Positions 26,965 through 36,923 of a stretch of DNA of 64,000 nt are shown here, in pieces. This DNA is from Frateuria aurantia DSM 6220 (GTDB taxonomy: Bacteria > Pseudomonadota > Gammaproteobacteria > Xanthomonadales > Rhodanobacteraceae). The DNA is taken from NCBI RefSeq assembly GCF_000242255.2, contig NC_017033.1, positions 3,421,110 through 3,485,109 of the forward strand, in the 5' to 3' direction. Below the pieces are notes generated by a model. It was not told where the DNA came from and did no database searches. It worked only from the letters and a program-made list of their open reading frames with translations. Both the position numbers and the translations under genes were made by a program. How positions within the stretch are numbered: position 1 is the stretch's first letter; the number at the start of each line of letters is the position of its first letter.

Positions 26965-28869
26965 TCACTTCATCGGCGCCATGATGGCGCTCAGACGATC
27001 CTTGGTATTGGGAATGCGCACCAGGTGCGGATACTGCAGACCGCCATGGTAGTCGATCTTGATGGTCTGGAATTCATCGAAGTTCTTGACCATCAGCTCG
27101 ATCGGCGCCGTACCGGTCTTGGCCGCCGTGATGGCCGCCTTCAGCACGTCAGGAGAGAAGGTCTTGCCATTGACGGCGGTAATGACCATGCCTGCACCCA
27201 GACCTGCCTTGAAGGCCGGGCCGTTCCATACCACGTCATACAGGCTGCCGTCGGCACGAGCCGCCAGACCCAGCGAGTAGATGGCATCGATATAATGGCG
27301 ATGGGCTTCGGAGGCCGCGATGGCCGGCGACGGGGTCGCATCGTAGGAAAGCTTCCAGCCGGCACGCTCCAGACCATCCAGCGGAGCCTTGTGGGCATCC
27401 AGGCGACTGCGCAGGAAACTGGCCCAGTCGTAGGGCACGATGCTGTTCAGCGTGCTGACCACATCTTCGAAGTGATAGGGATCGACGTCCCAAGCCCCAT
27501 CATTGACACCGAAGAAAGCATGGGCGAAGTCGTTCAGCGACTTCTTCTCATGACTCAGCTCGCGCAGCTTGGTGTCGACCGACAGCCAGATCAGGGCACC
27601 ACCGACATAATAGTCTTCGCTCATCTGGTAGTTGCGGTACGGCAGCGGCGCACGCTGGGCGATGGTCGGGTCATTGGTGGTATCGGCAATCGAGCGCCAA
27701 CCCAGAGCCGGGCGATTGCGATCATAGGTCGCCGCGGCCAGCGCCCAGACGTCACGATCCTGCTCCGGCGTCATCAGACCGGAACGGGCCGACATCATGT
27801 AGCCCCAGTACTGGGTCTGGCCTTCGTAGACCCACAGCAGGCTGTCGCCCATCGGCACATCGAAGTTCGGGGTGTTCAGATCGAAGCCGCGACGATACTT
27901 GCCGTCCCAGGAATGATTGTATTCATGGGCCAGCAGATCACGGCCATACCAATTGTCATCCCACTTGGTGAAGTAGCCCGGCGAGGCGCCATCTTCGCTG
28001 GAGCGATGATGCTCCAGGCCGATCATGCCCAGCTTCTTGGTCAGCGACAGCAGGAAATCATAGTGATTGTAATGACGGGCGCCATAGAGCTTGTCCATCT
28101 GGCGCACCAGATTGCGGTGCACTTCCAGCTCCTTGGGAGTCACCTCCAGCGAGGTGGCATCATCGGCGGCGATATCCAGATGCACTGGCGAACGGCCCTT
28201 GGGATCCAGATCCAGCCGCTTGAAATACTTGCCGGCCAGGATCGGCGAGTCCACCAGATCATCGTAGTTGATGGGCTGGAAGCTGACGACGTTGCCGACC
28301 TGCGAGGCCGTGGTCAGCGCGGTGCCGAACTGCCAGCCGACGGGCAGCTTGACGCTGGGCTGCACAGTGATCTGGCGGGCATAATGCCCGGCCGGCGACA
28401 GGCTGACATTGGCCCACTGGATGCTTTCCATCTCGGGCGTCATCAGGATGCGGCCCTGCCCGCTGTTCTGGGCCGAAAGCATCTGGAAATCAACATCGAT
28501 GGAGCTGACTCCTGCCGGCACATCGACATGGAAGGCATAGACATCATACTGGTCGCGGACCCAGGCCAGCGGCTTGCCACCCGCGCTGATCTTCAGACCG
28601 GCCACCTTGTCGATCGGCCCCGTCGGCGAATGGTCGCCGGGGATCCAGGCCGGATACAGCAGGGTCAGCTTGCCCGCCTGGACCGGAATCGTCTCATGAA
28701 CGCCGAAAACCCGGTGCGCCAGATCGGTGGCATCCACCTGCAGCGTCAAGGTTCCCGGATACGGCACATTCTGCGGTGCGGGCACATCAGCCGGAATGGT
28801 GACGGCGGCATGGGCTGAAACCGAAGCCATGGCGGCCAGAACGGCACAGGTCAGGAGATGTCTTTTCAC
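26965..28869 (-). CDS. M61-family metallopeptidase with PDZ domain, exported
   Basis: A 634-residue peptidase of the glycyl aminopeptidase type. The signal peptide (MKRHLLTCAVLAAMASVSAH, with GTG start) is followed by the M61 N-terminal beta domain and the zinc site LLAHEYNHSWDGKYRRG (HExxH near residue 316, then DLLWVYEGQTQYWG with the third zinc-ligand glutamate). The C-terminal PDZ domain is WNGPAFKAGLGAGMVITAVN. The GTG was chosen because it begins a perfect signal peptide and has GAGG about ten bases upstream. It likely degrades peptides in the periplasm. Neighbours give no pathway hint. Confidence 0.92.
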   Translation of the reverse strand: MKRHLLTCAVLAAMASVSAHAAVTIPADVPAPQNVPYPGTLTLQVDATDLAHRVFGVHETIPVQAGKLTLLYPAWIPGDHSPTGPIDKVAGLKISAGGKPLAWVRDQYDVYAFHVDVPAGVSSIDVDFQMLSAQNSGQGRILMTPEMESIQWANVSLSPAGHYARQITVQPSVKLPVGWQFGTALTTASQVGNVVSFQPINYDDLVDSPILAGKYFKRLDLDPKGRSPVHLDIAADDATSLEVTPKELEVHRNLVRQMDKLYGARHYNHYDFLLSLTKKLGMIGLEHHRSSEDGASPGYFTKWDDNWYGRDLLAHEYNHSWDGKYRRGFDLNTPNFDVPMGDSLLWVYEGQTQYWGYMMSARSGLMTPEQDRDVWALAAATYDRNRPALGWRSIADTTNDPTIAQRAPLPYRNYQMSEDYYVGGALIWLSVDTKLRELSHEKKSLNDFAHAFFGVNDGAWDVDPYHFEDVVSTLNSIVPYDWASFLRSRLDAHKAPLDGLERAGWKLSYDATPSPAIAASEAHRHYIDAIYSLGLAARADGSLYDVVWNGPAFKAGLGAGMVITAVNGKTFSPDVLKAAITAAKTGTAPIELMVKNFDEFQTIKIDYHGGLQYPHLVRIPNTKDRLSAIMAPMK

Positions 28870-29107
28870 AATCAGTTTGCCTCGGATAGATCGACCATCG
28901 ATAAGTACGTGATGCGGTGCCAGCCTGCGGTTCCGGCCAGCTATGAAGCCAGAGCTCCAGCGGATCTGTTCCAGGACATGCACCGGATCCAGCTTTTCGC
29001 ACGGCACGACCGTCGCGCCGCAGCATCGTCAATCCCCGATCCTATCCCTGCTCCGCGGATGGCGACCCTGCCATTGGTCATGCCTTGCCGACTGCCCGGC
29101 CGCAACC

Positions 29108-29839
29108 TCAGTCGCTGACCATGGAGGGCGACTGCCAGTAACCGATGGCCCGCACATCCAGCTCGCAATGCGCCCAGTGCTCGCGACACCAGGACTCCAG
29201 GGCCCTTGCCAACCCGGTTTCACCAGCGATCCAGAGCTCGCCACGACCGCTGCGGGGTGGCAGTTCCGCCACCGCCTGCCACAACCGGGAAGGCTCGGCA
29301 TTGGCATGGATAGCTCTTGACAGCCATTGGATCCGCGGATCCTCCCGATAGGCTGTCGCCGGCAGCGGCACGTCCAGCCTGACCTCGACCGGCATCTCCG
29401 GCCCGAGCCGCTGCAGGCGACTGGCAATCGCGGCCACGGCCGTTTCGTCGCCCAGCATGACATGCCAGTCGACATCCTGACGTGGCTCGGCCCCCCCGCG
29501 CGGACCGATCACATGCAGGTGCTCCCCCACCTGCAGATGCTCCAGCAACCAGTCGGAGCGTACCCCGCCATGGCGCCTCCGCATCACCTGGATCTGCAAC
29601 CGATGATGATCACGATCAAATTCGCGGATGCTGTAGACACGCCCCACATCCCCTTGCGGACCAGGGATGAACACGCGGAGCCAGGCGCCCGGACGGCACG
29701 GTCCGAACTCGGCGAGTTCCACCCCCTGCAGCGTCAATCGCGCCTGTCCTGCCAGACTCCGGTCGATGGCCACCACCTTCAGCGTCAGGTAACCCGGCGG
29801 CGGAAAACGTTCCGTCGCGATGACACTTCCATCCTTCAT
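29108..29839 (-). CDS. siderophore-interacting protein (ferric-siderophore reductase, SIP/ViuB family)
   Basis: A 243-residue FAD-containing reductase. The N-terminal FAD-binding barrel has GAWLRVFIPGP and VGRVYSIREFD (an RxYS-type flavin motif). The C-terminal SIP domain has MLGDETAVAAIASRL and GELWIAGETGLARALESWCR. Family members reduce Fe(III)-siderophore in the cytoplasm to release iron. It lies near a PepSY/flavodoxin reductase with a Fur-box promoter and a TonB receptor, consistent with an iron-uptake region, but it is separated from them by a divergent phospholipase gene. Confidence 0.9.
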   Translation of the reverse strand: MKDGSVIATERFPPPGYLTLKVVAIDRSLAGQARLTLQGVELAEFGPCRPGAWLRVFIPGPQGDVGRVYSIREFDRDHHRLQIQVMRRRHGGVRSDWLLEHLQVGEHLHVIGPRGGAEPRQDVDWHVMLGDETAVAAIASRLQRLGPEMPVEVRLDVPLPATAYREDPRIQWLSRAIHANAEPSRLWQAVAELPPRSGRGELWIAGETGLARALESWCREHWAHCELDVRAIGYWQSPSMVSD

Positions 29840-29997
29840 GTGCTTGCCCTGCTCACTCCATCACAATGGATTATCGCCGCTCATCCCTGGTCGTGGCGAT
29901 GCGGGGCCGACACGGGCGCATCCGGCCGGCCACCGCGAGGCCATCTGCCATTGTATGGTCATGGACATTCGATACCTTGTCCTTAATCCCGCTTCCG

Positions 29998-32082
29998 ATG
30001 GCCACCATGCCTGTTGATCGCCGCCGTTTCCTGCAGATGTCCGCTGCTGCCGCCAGTTCGCCGCTATGGCCCGCCTCGATTGCCAGGGCGTTGGCCGTTC
30101 CCCCCGCGACAGTGACCGGTACGCTGGATGACGTACAACATGTGGTGATCCTGATGCAGGAAAACCGCTCCTTCGATCATTATTTCGGCTGCCTGCGCGG
30201 GATTCGCGGCTATGGCGACCCGCGCCCGCTGACCTTGCGCAACGGCAAGCCGGTATGGCAACAGCCGCTGGTCCCCGGCGGAAATGAAACCTTGCTTCCC
30301 TTTCACCTGGATACCCGCCGCAGCGGAGCCCAGTGCATGGATGACCTCAATCATGACTGGAAAGGATCGCACGAGGTCTGGAAGGACCATGATGCCTGGG
30401 TGGCACGCAAGACCCGGATGACGATGGGCCATTTCACCCGCCAGGACCTTCCCTTTTATTACGCGCTGGCCGATGCCTTCACCATCTGCGACGGCTACCA
30501 CGCCTCGCTGTTCGGCCCCACCAACCCCAACCGGCTGTTTCTGTTCAGCGGCAGCAGCGGCCTGTCGGTCGGCAACGCCGGCCGCCAGGCCGTGGACAAC
30601 GTCGATGACGGCAACTGGACGGCCGACATGTCGCGTGACAACCCGGACTGGCAGGGGGCGTTGCACTGGAGCACTTATGCGGAAAGGCTTGAGCAGGCCG
30701 GAGTCAGCTGGAAGCTGTACCAGGAGTACGACAATTTCGGCGACAACGCCTTGCAGTCCTTTGCCAGCTTCCGTCAGCTTGATCCGGATACCGCCTTGTA
30801 TCGCAAGGGCCGAGCCTGGGCCGAAGGGTCCACGGCTGAAAATGCGGCCAGCACCCTGGGCGAGCCGCTGGTCCAGGCTTTCCATCGTGACCTCGATCAG
30901 GGTCGCCTGCCTCAGGTCTCCTGGATCGTGGCGCCGTTTGCCCTGTGCGAGCATCCCAAGGCGACACCAGGCTACGGCGAATCGCTGGTATCACGCCTGC
31001 TGGAATCGCTGGCGCGACATCCCGAGACCTGGTCCAAGACCGTATTCCTGATCAATTACGACGAGAACGACGGCCTGTTCGATCATGTCCCGCCGCCCAT
31101 CCCCGCAATCCGGTCCGAGCTGGGCCAGAGCAATATCGATACCCGCGGCGAAGACTATCAAGGCGTACCGGTGGGCTTCGGCATCCGGGTCCCCATGCTG
31201 GTGGTCTCGCCCTGGAGCCGCGGTGGATGGGTCAATTCACAGCTGTTCGATCACACCTCGGTGATCCGCCTGCTGGAACGTCGCTTCGGCGTGGCCGAGC
31301 CGAACATCAGCCCCTGGCGCCGCAGTCTGGCCGGCGATCTGACCTCGGCGCTCGACTTCAGCCGCCGTGATGCCGGTTGGCCGAGCCTGCCATCGACCCG
31401 ACATACCATCGCCGCCACCGATGCCAGCTGCAGACTGCCGCCACCGCAGCCACCGGCCCGACAATCGATGCCGCAGCAGGAGCCGGGCCAACGACCTGCC
31501 CGGGCCTTGCCCTACGATTTCGAGGTCAGCCTGCAGATCGGTCCCCGCGGAGAGCGCAGTCTGTTGCTGGACAATCGTGGCACGGTCGGCGTGGCGCTCA
31601 ATGCCCATACCCGTGACGATGTCGCCGGGCCATGGTTCTACAGCGTGGCGGCAGGCAGCCAGATGCTGGTGGCCTGGCCCGAGGCGGCCAGCCGGACAGG
31701 TCCTGTCCGCTGGCTGGACATTCATGGTCCGAACGGCTTTCTGCGCCAGTTCAGCCATGACCCGACGGCGGCGGCGGAACCACGCGCAGGGACATGGGCC
31801 GACCCGGCCAGCGGCGAGCTGGTGCTGAGCCTGGCCAATCCGGACCGGATCGCGGTGGAATTGCAGATCGAGGACCTCTACCAGAGCCGCCCGCCACGCC
31901 GGCTGACATTGGCTGCCGGCGAAAGCCTCCGGCTGAGTCTGCCTTTGGCTGCACGCTATCACTGGTACGATGTCAGCGTGCGCTGCAGCCAGCGACCGGA
32001 CTATCTGCAGCGGATGGCCGGCCATGTGGAAACCGGCGCGGCCAGCATGAGCGATCCTGCGATCGGACGTGCCACGGCCTGA
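29998..32082 (+). CDS. phosphocholine-type phospholipase C, Tat-exported
   Basis: A 694-residue non-haemolytic/haemolytic PLC family enzyme. The twin-arginine signal VDRRRFLQMSAAAASS directs folded export. The phosphoesterase domain has ENRSFDHYFG, DGYHASLFGPTNPNR and LINYDENDGLFDHVPPP. Two C-terminal DUF756 beta domains follow from about residue 500 to the end. The length agrees with PlcN/PlcH of Pseudomonas (about 690-730). It would hydrolyse phosphatidylcholine or related lipids outside the cell. The start could also be the ATG at 30007, and neither has a clear ribosome site. It is divergent from the SIP gene. Confidence 0.93.
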   Translation: MATMPVDRRRFLQMSAAAASSPLWPASIARALAVPPATVTGTLDDVQHVVILMQENRSFDHYFGCLRGIRGYGDPRPLTLRNGKPVWQQPLVPGGNETLLPFHLDTRRSGAQCMDDLNHDWKGSHEVWKDHDAWVARKTRMTMGHFTRQDLPFYYALADAFTICDGYHASLFGPTNPNRLFLFSGSSGLSVGNAGRQAVDNVDDGNWTADMSRDNPDWQGALHWSTYAERLEQAGVSWKLYQEYDNFGDNALQSFASFRQLDPDTALYRKGRAWAEGSTAENAASTLGEPLVQAFHRDLDQGRLPQVSWIVAPFALCEHPKATPGYGESLVSRLLESLARHPETWSKTVFLINYDENDGLFDHVPPPIPAIRSELGQSNIDTRGEDYQGVPVGFGIRVPMLVVSPWSRGGWVNSQLFDHTSVIRLLERRFGVAEPNISPWRRSLAGDLTSALDFSRRDAGWPSLPSTRHTIAATDASCRLPPPQPPARQSMPQQEPGQRPARALPYDFEVSLQIGPRGERSLLLDNRGTVGVALNAHTRDDVAGPWFYSVAAGSQMLVAWPEAASRTGPVRWLDIHGPNGFLRQFSHDPTAAAEPRAGTWADPASGELVLSLANPDRIAVELQIEDLYQSRPPRRLTLAAGESLRLSLPLAARYHWYDVSVRCSQRPDYLQRMAGHVETGAASMSDPAIGRATA

Positions 32083-32103
32083 ATGGCGGAGGCTGCGCCG
32101 GAT

Positions 32104-34650
32104 TCAGTACACGTCGCGGCGATAACGGCCGGCCAGGCTCAGCGCGTCGAGCTGGCTTGAGCCCAGAATCCCGCGCAGACAGAGATCCACGTCGGTCGCC
32201 ATGCCGTGCAGGCTGCCGCAGACATAGATCGCCGCGCCACGCTCCACCCAGAACAGCAGATCAGCCGCGGCTATCTGCAACTGGTCCTGGACGTAGCGCG
32301 GCCCTTGCCCATCCCGCGAATAGACCCGATCCAGTCGCTGCAGAAACCCATCCTGCTGCGCCTGACGCAGTTCTTCCTCGAAAAAGTCATCCGAACCGGC
32401 GTGGCGTTCACCGAACACCAGCCAGTTGTCACCGGCGCCGACCGCGACACGTGCCCGCAGATGGGCCAGCAGGCCGGCCAGGCCGGTACCACTGCCGATC
32501 AGAATCAGCGGCGTGGACTCCGACGGCGGATGGAAGCCCGGGTTGCATCGAATCCGCAGCGGAATCGTGTCGCCGATCTCAAGACCTTCGGTCAACCACC
32601 CAGAACAGACACCCAGACTTCCATCGGCATGTCGAACCTGACGTACCAGCAATTGGATCTCGCCCTGTGCCTCGATCGAGGCAATCGAATACTCGCGCGG
32701 CTTGAGCTCAGGAATGCCAGCCACTTCGGCGACCTCCGTCGCGGTGGCTGAACCGGCGCAGGTCGTTGCCACATGGCTGCCATCGGCGGCCGTGGCCCGA
32801 GGTTCGATGACGGCCAGGCGATCCAGCCAGGCCTGCATGCGTGCCGGTGCGTCGGCAGGCAGGATCTCCACCAGATCGCCAGCCCTCCACGGCGCGAGCC
32901 CGGCATCGACAGCGGCCAGTCGCAGCCAGTAGGCCGGATGCTCCGGTGATCCCGGATTCAGACAGCGGCGTTCCAGAAGGCGCCAGCGCTGCCACGGCAC
33001 TTCGCCCCAGCCGACATGGTCCGTCGCCGCAACACCCCAGCGGCGCAACTGCCGTTGCCATTGCTGCAGGCCCGCCGGGCTGTCGCCATCCAGCGCCAGC
33101 ATGGGAAAGGCCCGCCGGGCACCGGACTGCTCCAGCCAGGTATCCAGCTGCCTGCCGAACGCGCAGAAATCGGGATAGAGCCGATCACCCAAGGCCAGCA
33201 CCGCGAACTCCAGAGCCGGCAGCCGGCGAGGGATCGCGCTGCACAATTGCGACTTGGCAAACAGCCGCCCCTGATCCGGCGGCTCGCCTTCACCATAGGT
33301 ACTGACCACGAACAGACACAACTGCCCATCTCGAACCTGGTCTGGCTGCCAGTTGTTCAGTGCCAGCAGGCGGGGCATCTGGCCCTGGACGTGGAAAGCC
33401 CGGGCAGTCAGCCGCGCCAGCCGTTCGGCATGGCCGGCCTGACTGGCGTAGATGATCAAGGGTCCATCGGTCGCCCCGCCTGCAGCAGCAGGCAAGGCGA
33501 TGGTCCGCAAACGCCGCTTCTGTCGACGACGACCGATATACAGCAGCAGCCCGGTGACGGTGAACAAGGGCATGCTCAGGCTCGACAGCAGCAGCAGCAC
33601 CCGTCCGGGCAGACCGAAGAAACTGCCATCATGGATCGGCAGGATATGCCCCAGAATCAGGTCACCGGTCGCCAGTGCCCGATAACGCCGAACCCCGACA
33701 AGATGGCCATCATCCGCGGCGAAACTCCAGTCGTCCGTCATCCGCCCATAGCGGGCATGACGGTCCAGTGCGCGGATCACCAGCTGCCCCTTGGCTGCGC
33801 GAGGCAGCATGACACTGGCCCGTGCGATGTCCGGACCCGCCGCGCGCCGGAATTGCTGCCAGCTGACGTCCAGAATGGCCGGATCCATCCGGAAGCCGTC
33901 ATGGCCGTCCCGGCCACCGCCATGCCCTTCCGCGGTACGCCGTGGCATCGTGGCTGCCGGCGTGCTGCTCAGCATCCGGGTCAGCCCGCCGCGATAGAAT
34001 TCAAACGACCACCACAGCCCGGTCAGCGCACTGAGCAGATAAAGCACCACCAGCCAGGCGCCGATCACGGCATGCAACTGGCGATAGAGATCACGGCCGC
34101 GCCGGCGCAGATCCAGGGTCAGCCAGTTGCGCCAGTCCAGCGGTTTGCGCGGCCAGCGCAGATACACTCCCGACAAGGCGAAGAAGATCAGCGCAAACGT
34201 GGAAATCCCGGTGATCGGCCGACCGATGCCACCGGCATCTCCGGGCAGCAACAGATAACGATGCAGATTGCGCACACCCAGAAAAAAGGCAGCGCCATGC
34301 GGCAGACCCAGCAGCTGCCCGGTATAGGGATTGATATAGCTGCGGTCGCCATGATGCTGGCGCGGATCGCTGGGCGCGAACTCCACCTGGGCGGCCCGGT
34401 CCGCGGCCGCATCCAGAACCAGAGCGGCCACCGGCTGTCCTTGGTGCTGTGCCGATGCAGCCGCCATCAAGGCCGATGGCTCCATGCGCGGACTGGATGA
34501 TGGGGTGACGCCGACCACCTCCGGACTGAAGGCGGCCATCAACTCGTCCTGAAAGCTCATCATCGCGCCGGTCACACCCATCACGGCCAGAACCAGACCG
34601 GCCGTGATGCCCAGCAACCAGTGGATTTGAAACAGCACTTTCCGCGTCAT
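32104..34650 (-). CDS. PepSY / flavodoxin / NADPH-flavin reductase fusion protein
   Basis: An 848-residue inner-membrane flavoprotein. The N-terminal half is a PepSY-associated membrane domain with four or five TM segments (FQIHWLLGITAGLVLAVMGV, then LHRYLLL, YRQLHAVIGAWLVVLYLLSA and a last TM near residue 370). The flavodoxin domain has LIIYASQAGHAERLA and STYGEGEPPDQGR. The C-terminal FNR-like domain has REYSIASIEAQGEIQ, GSGTGLAGLLAHLR and YVCGSLHGM. It resembles sulfite-reductase-flavoprotein-type fusions linked to siderophore reduction at the membrane. The ATG with AGG six bases upstream begins a clean TM1. A Fur-box promoter precedes it. Confidence 0.92.
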   Translation of the reverse strand: MTRKVLFQIHWLLGITAGLVLAVMGVTGAMMSFQDELMAAFSPEVVGVTPSSSPRMEPSALMAAASAQHQGQPVAALVLDAAADRAAQVEFAPSDPRQHHGDRSYINPYTGQLLGLPHGAAFFLGVRNLHRYLLLPGDAGGIGRPITGISTFALIFFALSGVYLRWPRKPLDWRNWLTLDLRRRGRDLYRQLHAVIGAWLVVLYLLSALTGLWWSFEFYRGGLTRMLSSTPAATMPRRTAEGHGGGRDGHDGFRMDPAILDVSWQQFRRAAGPDIARASVMLPRAAKGQLVIRALDRHARYGRMTDDWSFAADDGHLVGVRRYRALATGDLILGHILPIHDGSFFGLPGRVLLLLSSLSMPLFTVTGLLLYIGRRRQKRRLRTIALPAAAGGATDGPLIIYASQAGHAERLARLTARAFHVQGQMPRLLALNNWQPDQVRDGQLCLFVVSTYGEGEPPDQGRLFAKSQLCSAIPRRLPALEFAVLALGDRLYPDFCAFGRQLDTWLEQSGARRAFPMLALDGDSPAGLQQWQRQLRRWGVAATDHVGWGEVPWQRWRLLERRCLNPGSPEHPAYWLRLAAVDAGLAPWRAGDLVEILPADAPARMQAWLDRLAVIEPRATAADGSHVATTCAGSATATEVAEVAGIPELKPREYSIASIEAQGEIQLLVRQVRHADGSLGVCSGWLTEGLEIGDTIPLRIRCNPGFHPPSESTPLILIGSGTGLAGLLAHLRARVAVGAGDNWLVFGERHAGSDDFFEEELRQAQQDGFLQRLDRVYSRDGQGPRYVQDQLQIAAADLLFWVERGAAIYVCGSLHGMATDVDLCLRGILGSSQLDALSLAGRYRRDVY

Positions 34651-34809
34651 GTCAGCCTGCTTGCAAGATCTGGGAACCATCAGCCGATCAGTGGTCCGAC
34701 CCTGATGCCTGCTGTCAGGTCAAGACACCAGAGACCGCGCGAGCCATCGACGCGCTGCGAATGCCGTCACTCTCCGTGGCCGGCGCGTGGCCGGCTGCGA
34801 AAAGCAATG

Positions 34810-34842
34810 TCAAATGATAACCATTACCGATATCAGGGGCAA
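34810..34842 (-). promoter_or_regulatory. Fur box over promoter of the PepSY-flavodoxin gene
   Basis: The 19 bases at 34810-34828 (core ATGATAACCATTA) match the Fur consensus GATAATGATAATCATTATC at 14 positions. On the minus strand a TTGCCC -35 (34837-34842) and TATCAT -10 (34814-34819) are separated by 17 bases. The Fur box therefore covers the -10, as expected for iron-dependent repression of the reductase gene about 160 bases downstream. Confidence 0.75.
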
Positions 34843-34870
34843 GACAGAGGCCGCAATGCGGCCCCTGTGT

Positions 34871-36388
34871 TCAGTCGCCCTCGGCCTGACCGAGACGGCT
34901 GTGGCGGATGCCGTAGCCGAAATAAAGCAGCAGACCCAGGCCCATCCAGATCAGGAACCGCTCGAAGGTCACCCAGGGCAAACCAGCGATCAGCAGCACC
35001 GAAAAAGCCATGCCCAGCGGCGCGACCAGGTTCATGGCCGGCACCCGGAAACCGCGGACCAGTTCCGGTTGCCGGCGGCGCAGCAGCCATACGGCGCCGC
35101 ATACCAGAACAAAGGCACTGAGCGTACCGATATTGACCAGCTCGGCCACCTCGCTGATCGGCAGCAGGCCAGCCACCAGCCCGGTAAAACAGCCCAGCAG
35201 CATGGTCGGTCGGGCCGGCGTGCCGAAGCGCGGATGCAGACGCGAGAACCAGGCCGGCAACAAGCCGTCGCGCCCCATCGCGAAACCGATGCGGGCCGCC
35301 CCCAGCATAAAGGCAAACAGCACGCTGGTGACCCCGACCACCGCCGCTGCGGCAATGGCCGTCGCCAGCCAGCCCAGCCCGATCGAACGGAACGCATCGG
35401 AAACCGAGGCATCACCACCCAGCCGGCTATACGAAGTGATGCCGGTCAGGACCAGCGATACGGCGATATACAGCACCATCGCCACCGCCAGGGACAGCAT
35501 CACCGCCCGCGACAGATCCCGCTGCGGATTGCGTGCCTCTTCGGCGGCGGTGGTCAGGGTGTCGTAACCGAATACGGCAAAGAAGACCACGCTGGCACCG
35601 GTCAGCACGCCTTGCCAGCCGAAATGCCCCACCCCTGCAGCATCGGTGATACGAGCCGGTACAAACGGATGCCAGTTGGACGGGTGGATATAGAACACGC
35701 CGACGCCGACCACGGCCAGTACCGCCAGCAACTTGATCCCGACCACGACGGTATTGAAACGTGCGCCCCACTCGGTTTTCAGGCTGAGCAGACCCGCGAC
35801 GCCGATCGAGGCCGCGGCCGCGATCACATTGAAACGATAGCCGTCGGTGGGCGCAGGCGGTCCGGACGAATAACTGAGCCCAAGCCCGGCCAGCAACTGA
35901 TGCAGGTAATAGTGCATGGTGGCGTCACTCATGCTGCGCCGGGCCCAGATCGGCAGCTCGATGCCCACCGAAGCCAGCAGCACCTGCACATAGCCGGACC
36001 AGCCGATCGCCACCACGGCAACGACCAGCGCGTATTCCAGCAACAAATCCCAGCCGATGATCCAGGCGACCAGCTCGCCGAGCACGGCATAGCCATAGGT
36101 GTAGGCACTGCCGGTGACCGGAATCATGCCGGCGAACTCCGCATAGCAAAGCGCCGCACAGGCGCTGCCTAGCCCTGCCAGCAGAAAGCTCAGCGCCACG
36201 GCGGGCCCCGCATTGGTCGCCGCCTGCTGGCCTGCCAGCACGAAGATGCCGACCCCGATGATGCCGCCAACGCCGATCGCGGTCAGCTGCCACAGGCCCA
36301 ATACCCGCCGAAAGCCCCCGGGGCTGGCGGCGTCGGCCTGCAATTGCGCTACCGACTTGCGTCGCCAGATCTTCGCTGTTTTTGTCAT
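34871..36388 (-). CDS. APC-family amino acid permease (cationic amino acid transporter-like)
   Basis: A 505-residue permease with about 12-13 hydrophobic segments. The conserved APC start LTAIGVGGIIGVGIFVLAGQ binds substrate in LeuT-fold transporters, and FFAVFGYDTLTTAAEEARNP is the TM6 signature of the YfnA/CAT-type branch. The C-terminus has the extra TM helices of that branch. The substrate is probably a cationic or small neutral amino acid, and the proton-coupled mechanism is inferred from family. It is a single gene, divergent from nothing recognisable and 221 bases from the PepSY gene. Confidence 0.9.
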   Translation of the reverse strand: MTKTAKIWRRKSVAQLQADAASPGGFRRVLGLWQLTAIGVGGIIGVGIFVLAGQQAATNAGPAVALSFLLAGLGSACAALCYAEFAGMIPVTGSAYTYGYAVLGELVAWIIGWDLLLEYALVVAVVAIGWSGYVQVLLASVGIELPIWARRSMSDATMHYYLHQLLAGLGLSYSSGPPAPTDGYRFNVIAAAASIGVAGLLSLKTEWGARFNTVVVGIKLLAVLAVVGVGVFYIHPSNWHPFVPARITDAAGVGHFGWQGVLTGASVVFFAVFGYDTLTTAAEEARNPQRDLSRAVMLSLAVAMVLYIAVSLVLTGITSYSRLGGDASVSDAFRSIGLGWLATAIAAAAVVGVTSVLFAFMLGAARIGFAMGRDGLLPAWFSRLHPRFGTPARPTMLLGCFTGLVAGLLPISEVAELVNIGTLSAFVLVCGAVWLLRRRQPELVRGFRVPAMNLVAPLGMAFSVLLIAGLPWVTFERFLIWMGLGLLLYFGYGIRHSRLGQAEGD

Positions 36389-36867
36389 GCTTCTGTTCCC
36401 TGCCGTCTGTTCCGTACGTGCGGCGGCCGAGGATGGCCGGCCGGCGCGCCCTCGCGCTTCGGCCGACCTCGTCGACTGCAGCCATGCGTCCGTGCACGAC
36501 TTTGTGCTGCCTGAATCACCCGACCCGCTCCGCCAGTGTCATTGCCGCGCTGTCGCCGGAAGGCTGACAGCGAGCACTCTGATCAAACCGCCACCGGCCG
36601 GGCCCGACTTCTTCGCCGTCCAAGCCGCGGATGATGCTTTTTCCACTTTAACCGTGATGACCTTCACTGCCTAGTTGCGCTGCAACCAGGCAGTGCCGTT
36701 CCGGCACCGATGACGCAACGAAAGCATGGATAGGCCACCCGGCATCGGAACAGGACCGCTCCGCCATCACCTGAGGTCCGGGAATGGTCGACAGCAGGCA
36801 GTGCGGACCCGGGATCTGGTGCCTCAGGAATCCGTTCGGATCGATATCCACATCCAGTCATCAGACA
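36389..36867. other. intergenic stretch with two adjacent hairpins
   Basis: No gene seen. A composite hairpin at 36665-36695 has outer arms CACTGCCT/AGGCAGTG and inner arms GTTGC/GCAAC. It is followed at once by GTGCCG-ttc-CGGCAC (36694-36708). The motif AGGCAGTGC recurs at about 36796. Neither hairpin has a U-tract. Confidence 0.45.
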
Positions 36868-36900
36868 CAAAAACGGCCGCCAGACAAGGCCGGCGGCCGT
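36868..36900 (-). terminator. terminator of the TonB-dependent receptor gene
   Basis: The 9-bp perfect stem ACGGCCGCC (36873-36881) and GGCGGCCGT (36892-36900) is followed on the minus strand by TTTTTGTG. It lies 24 bases downstream of the receptor stop codon. Confidence 0.85.
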
Positions 36901-36923
36901 CGATATCGGGTTTTACCGCCGAT

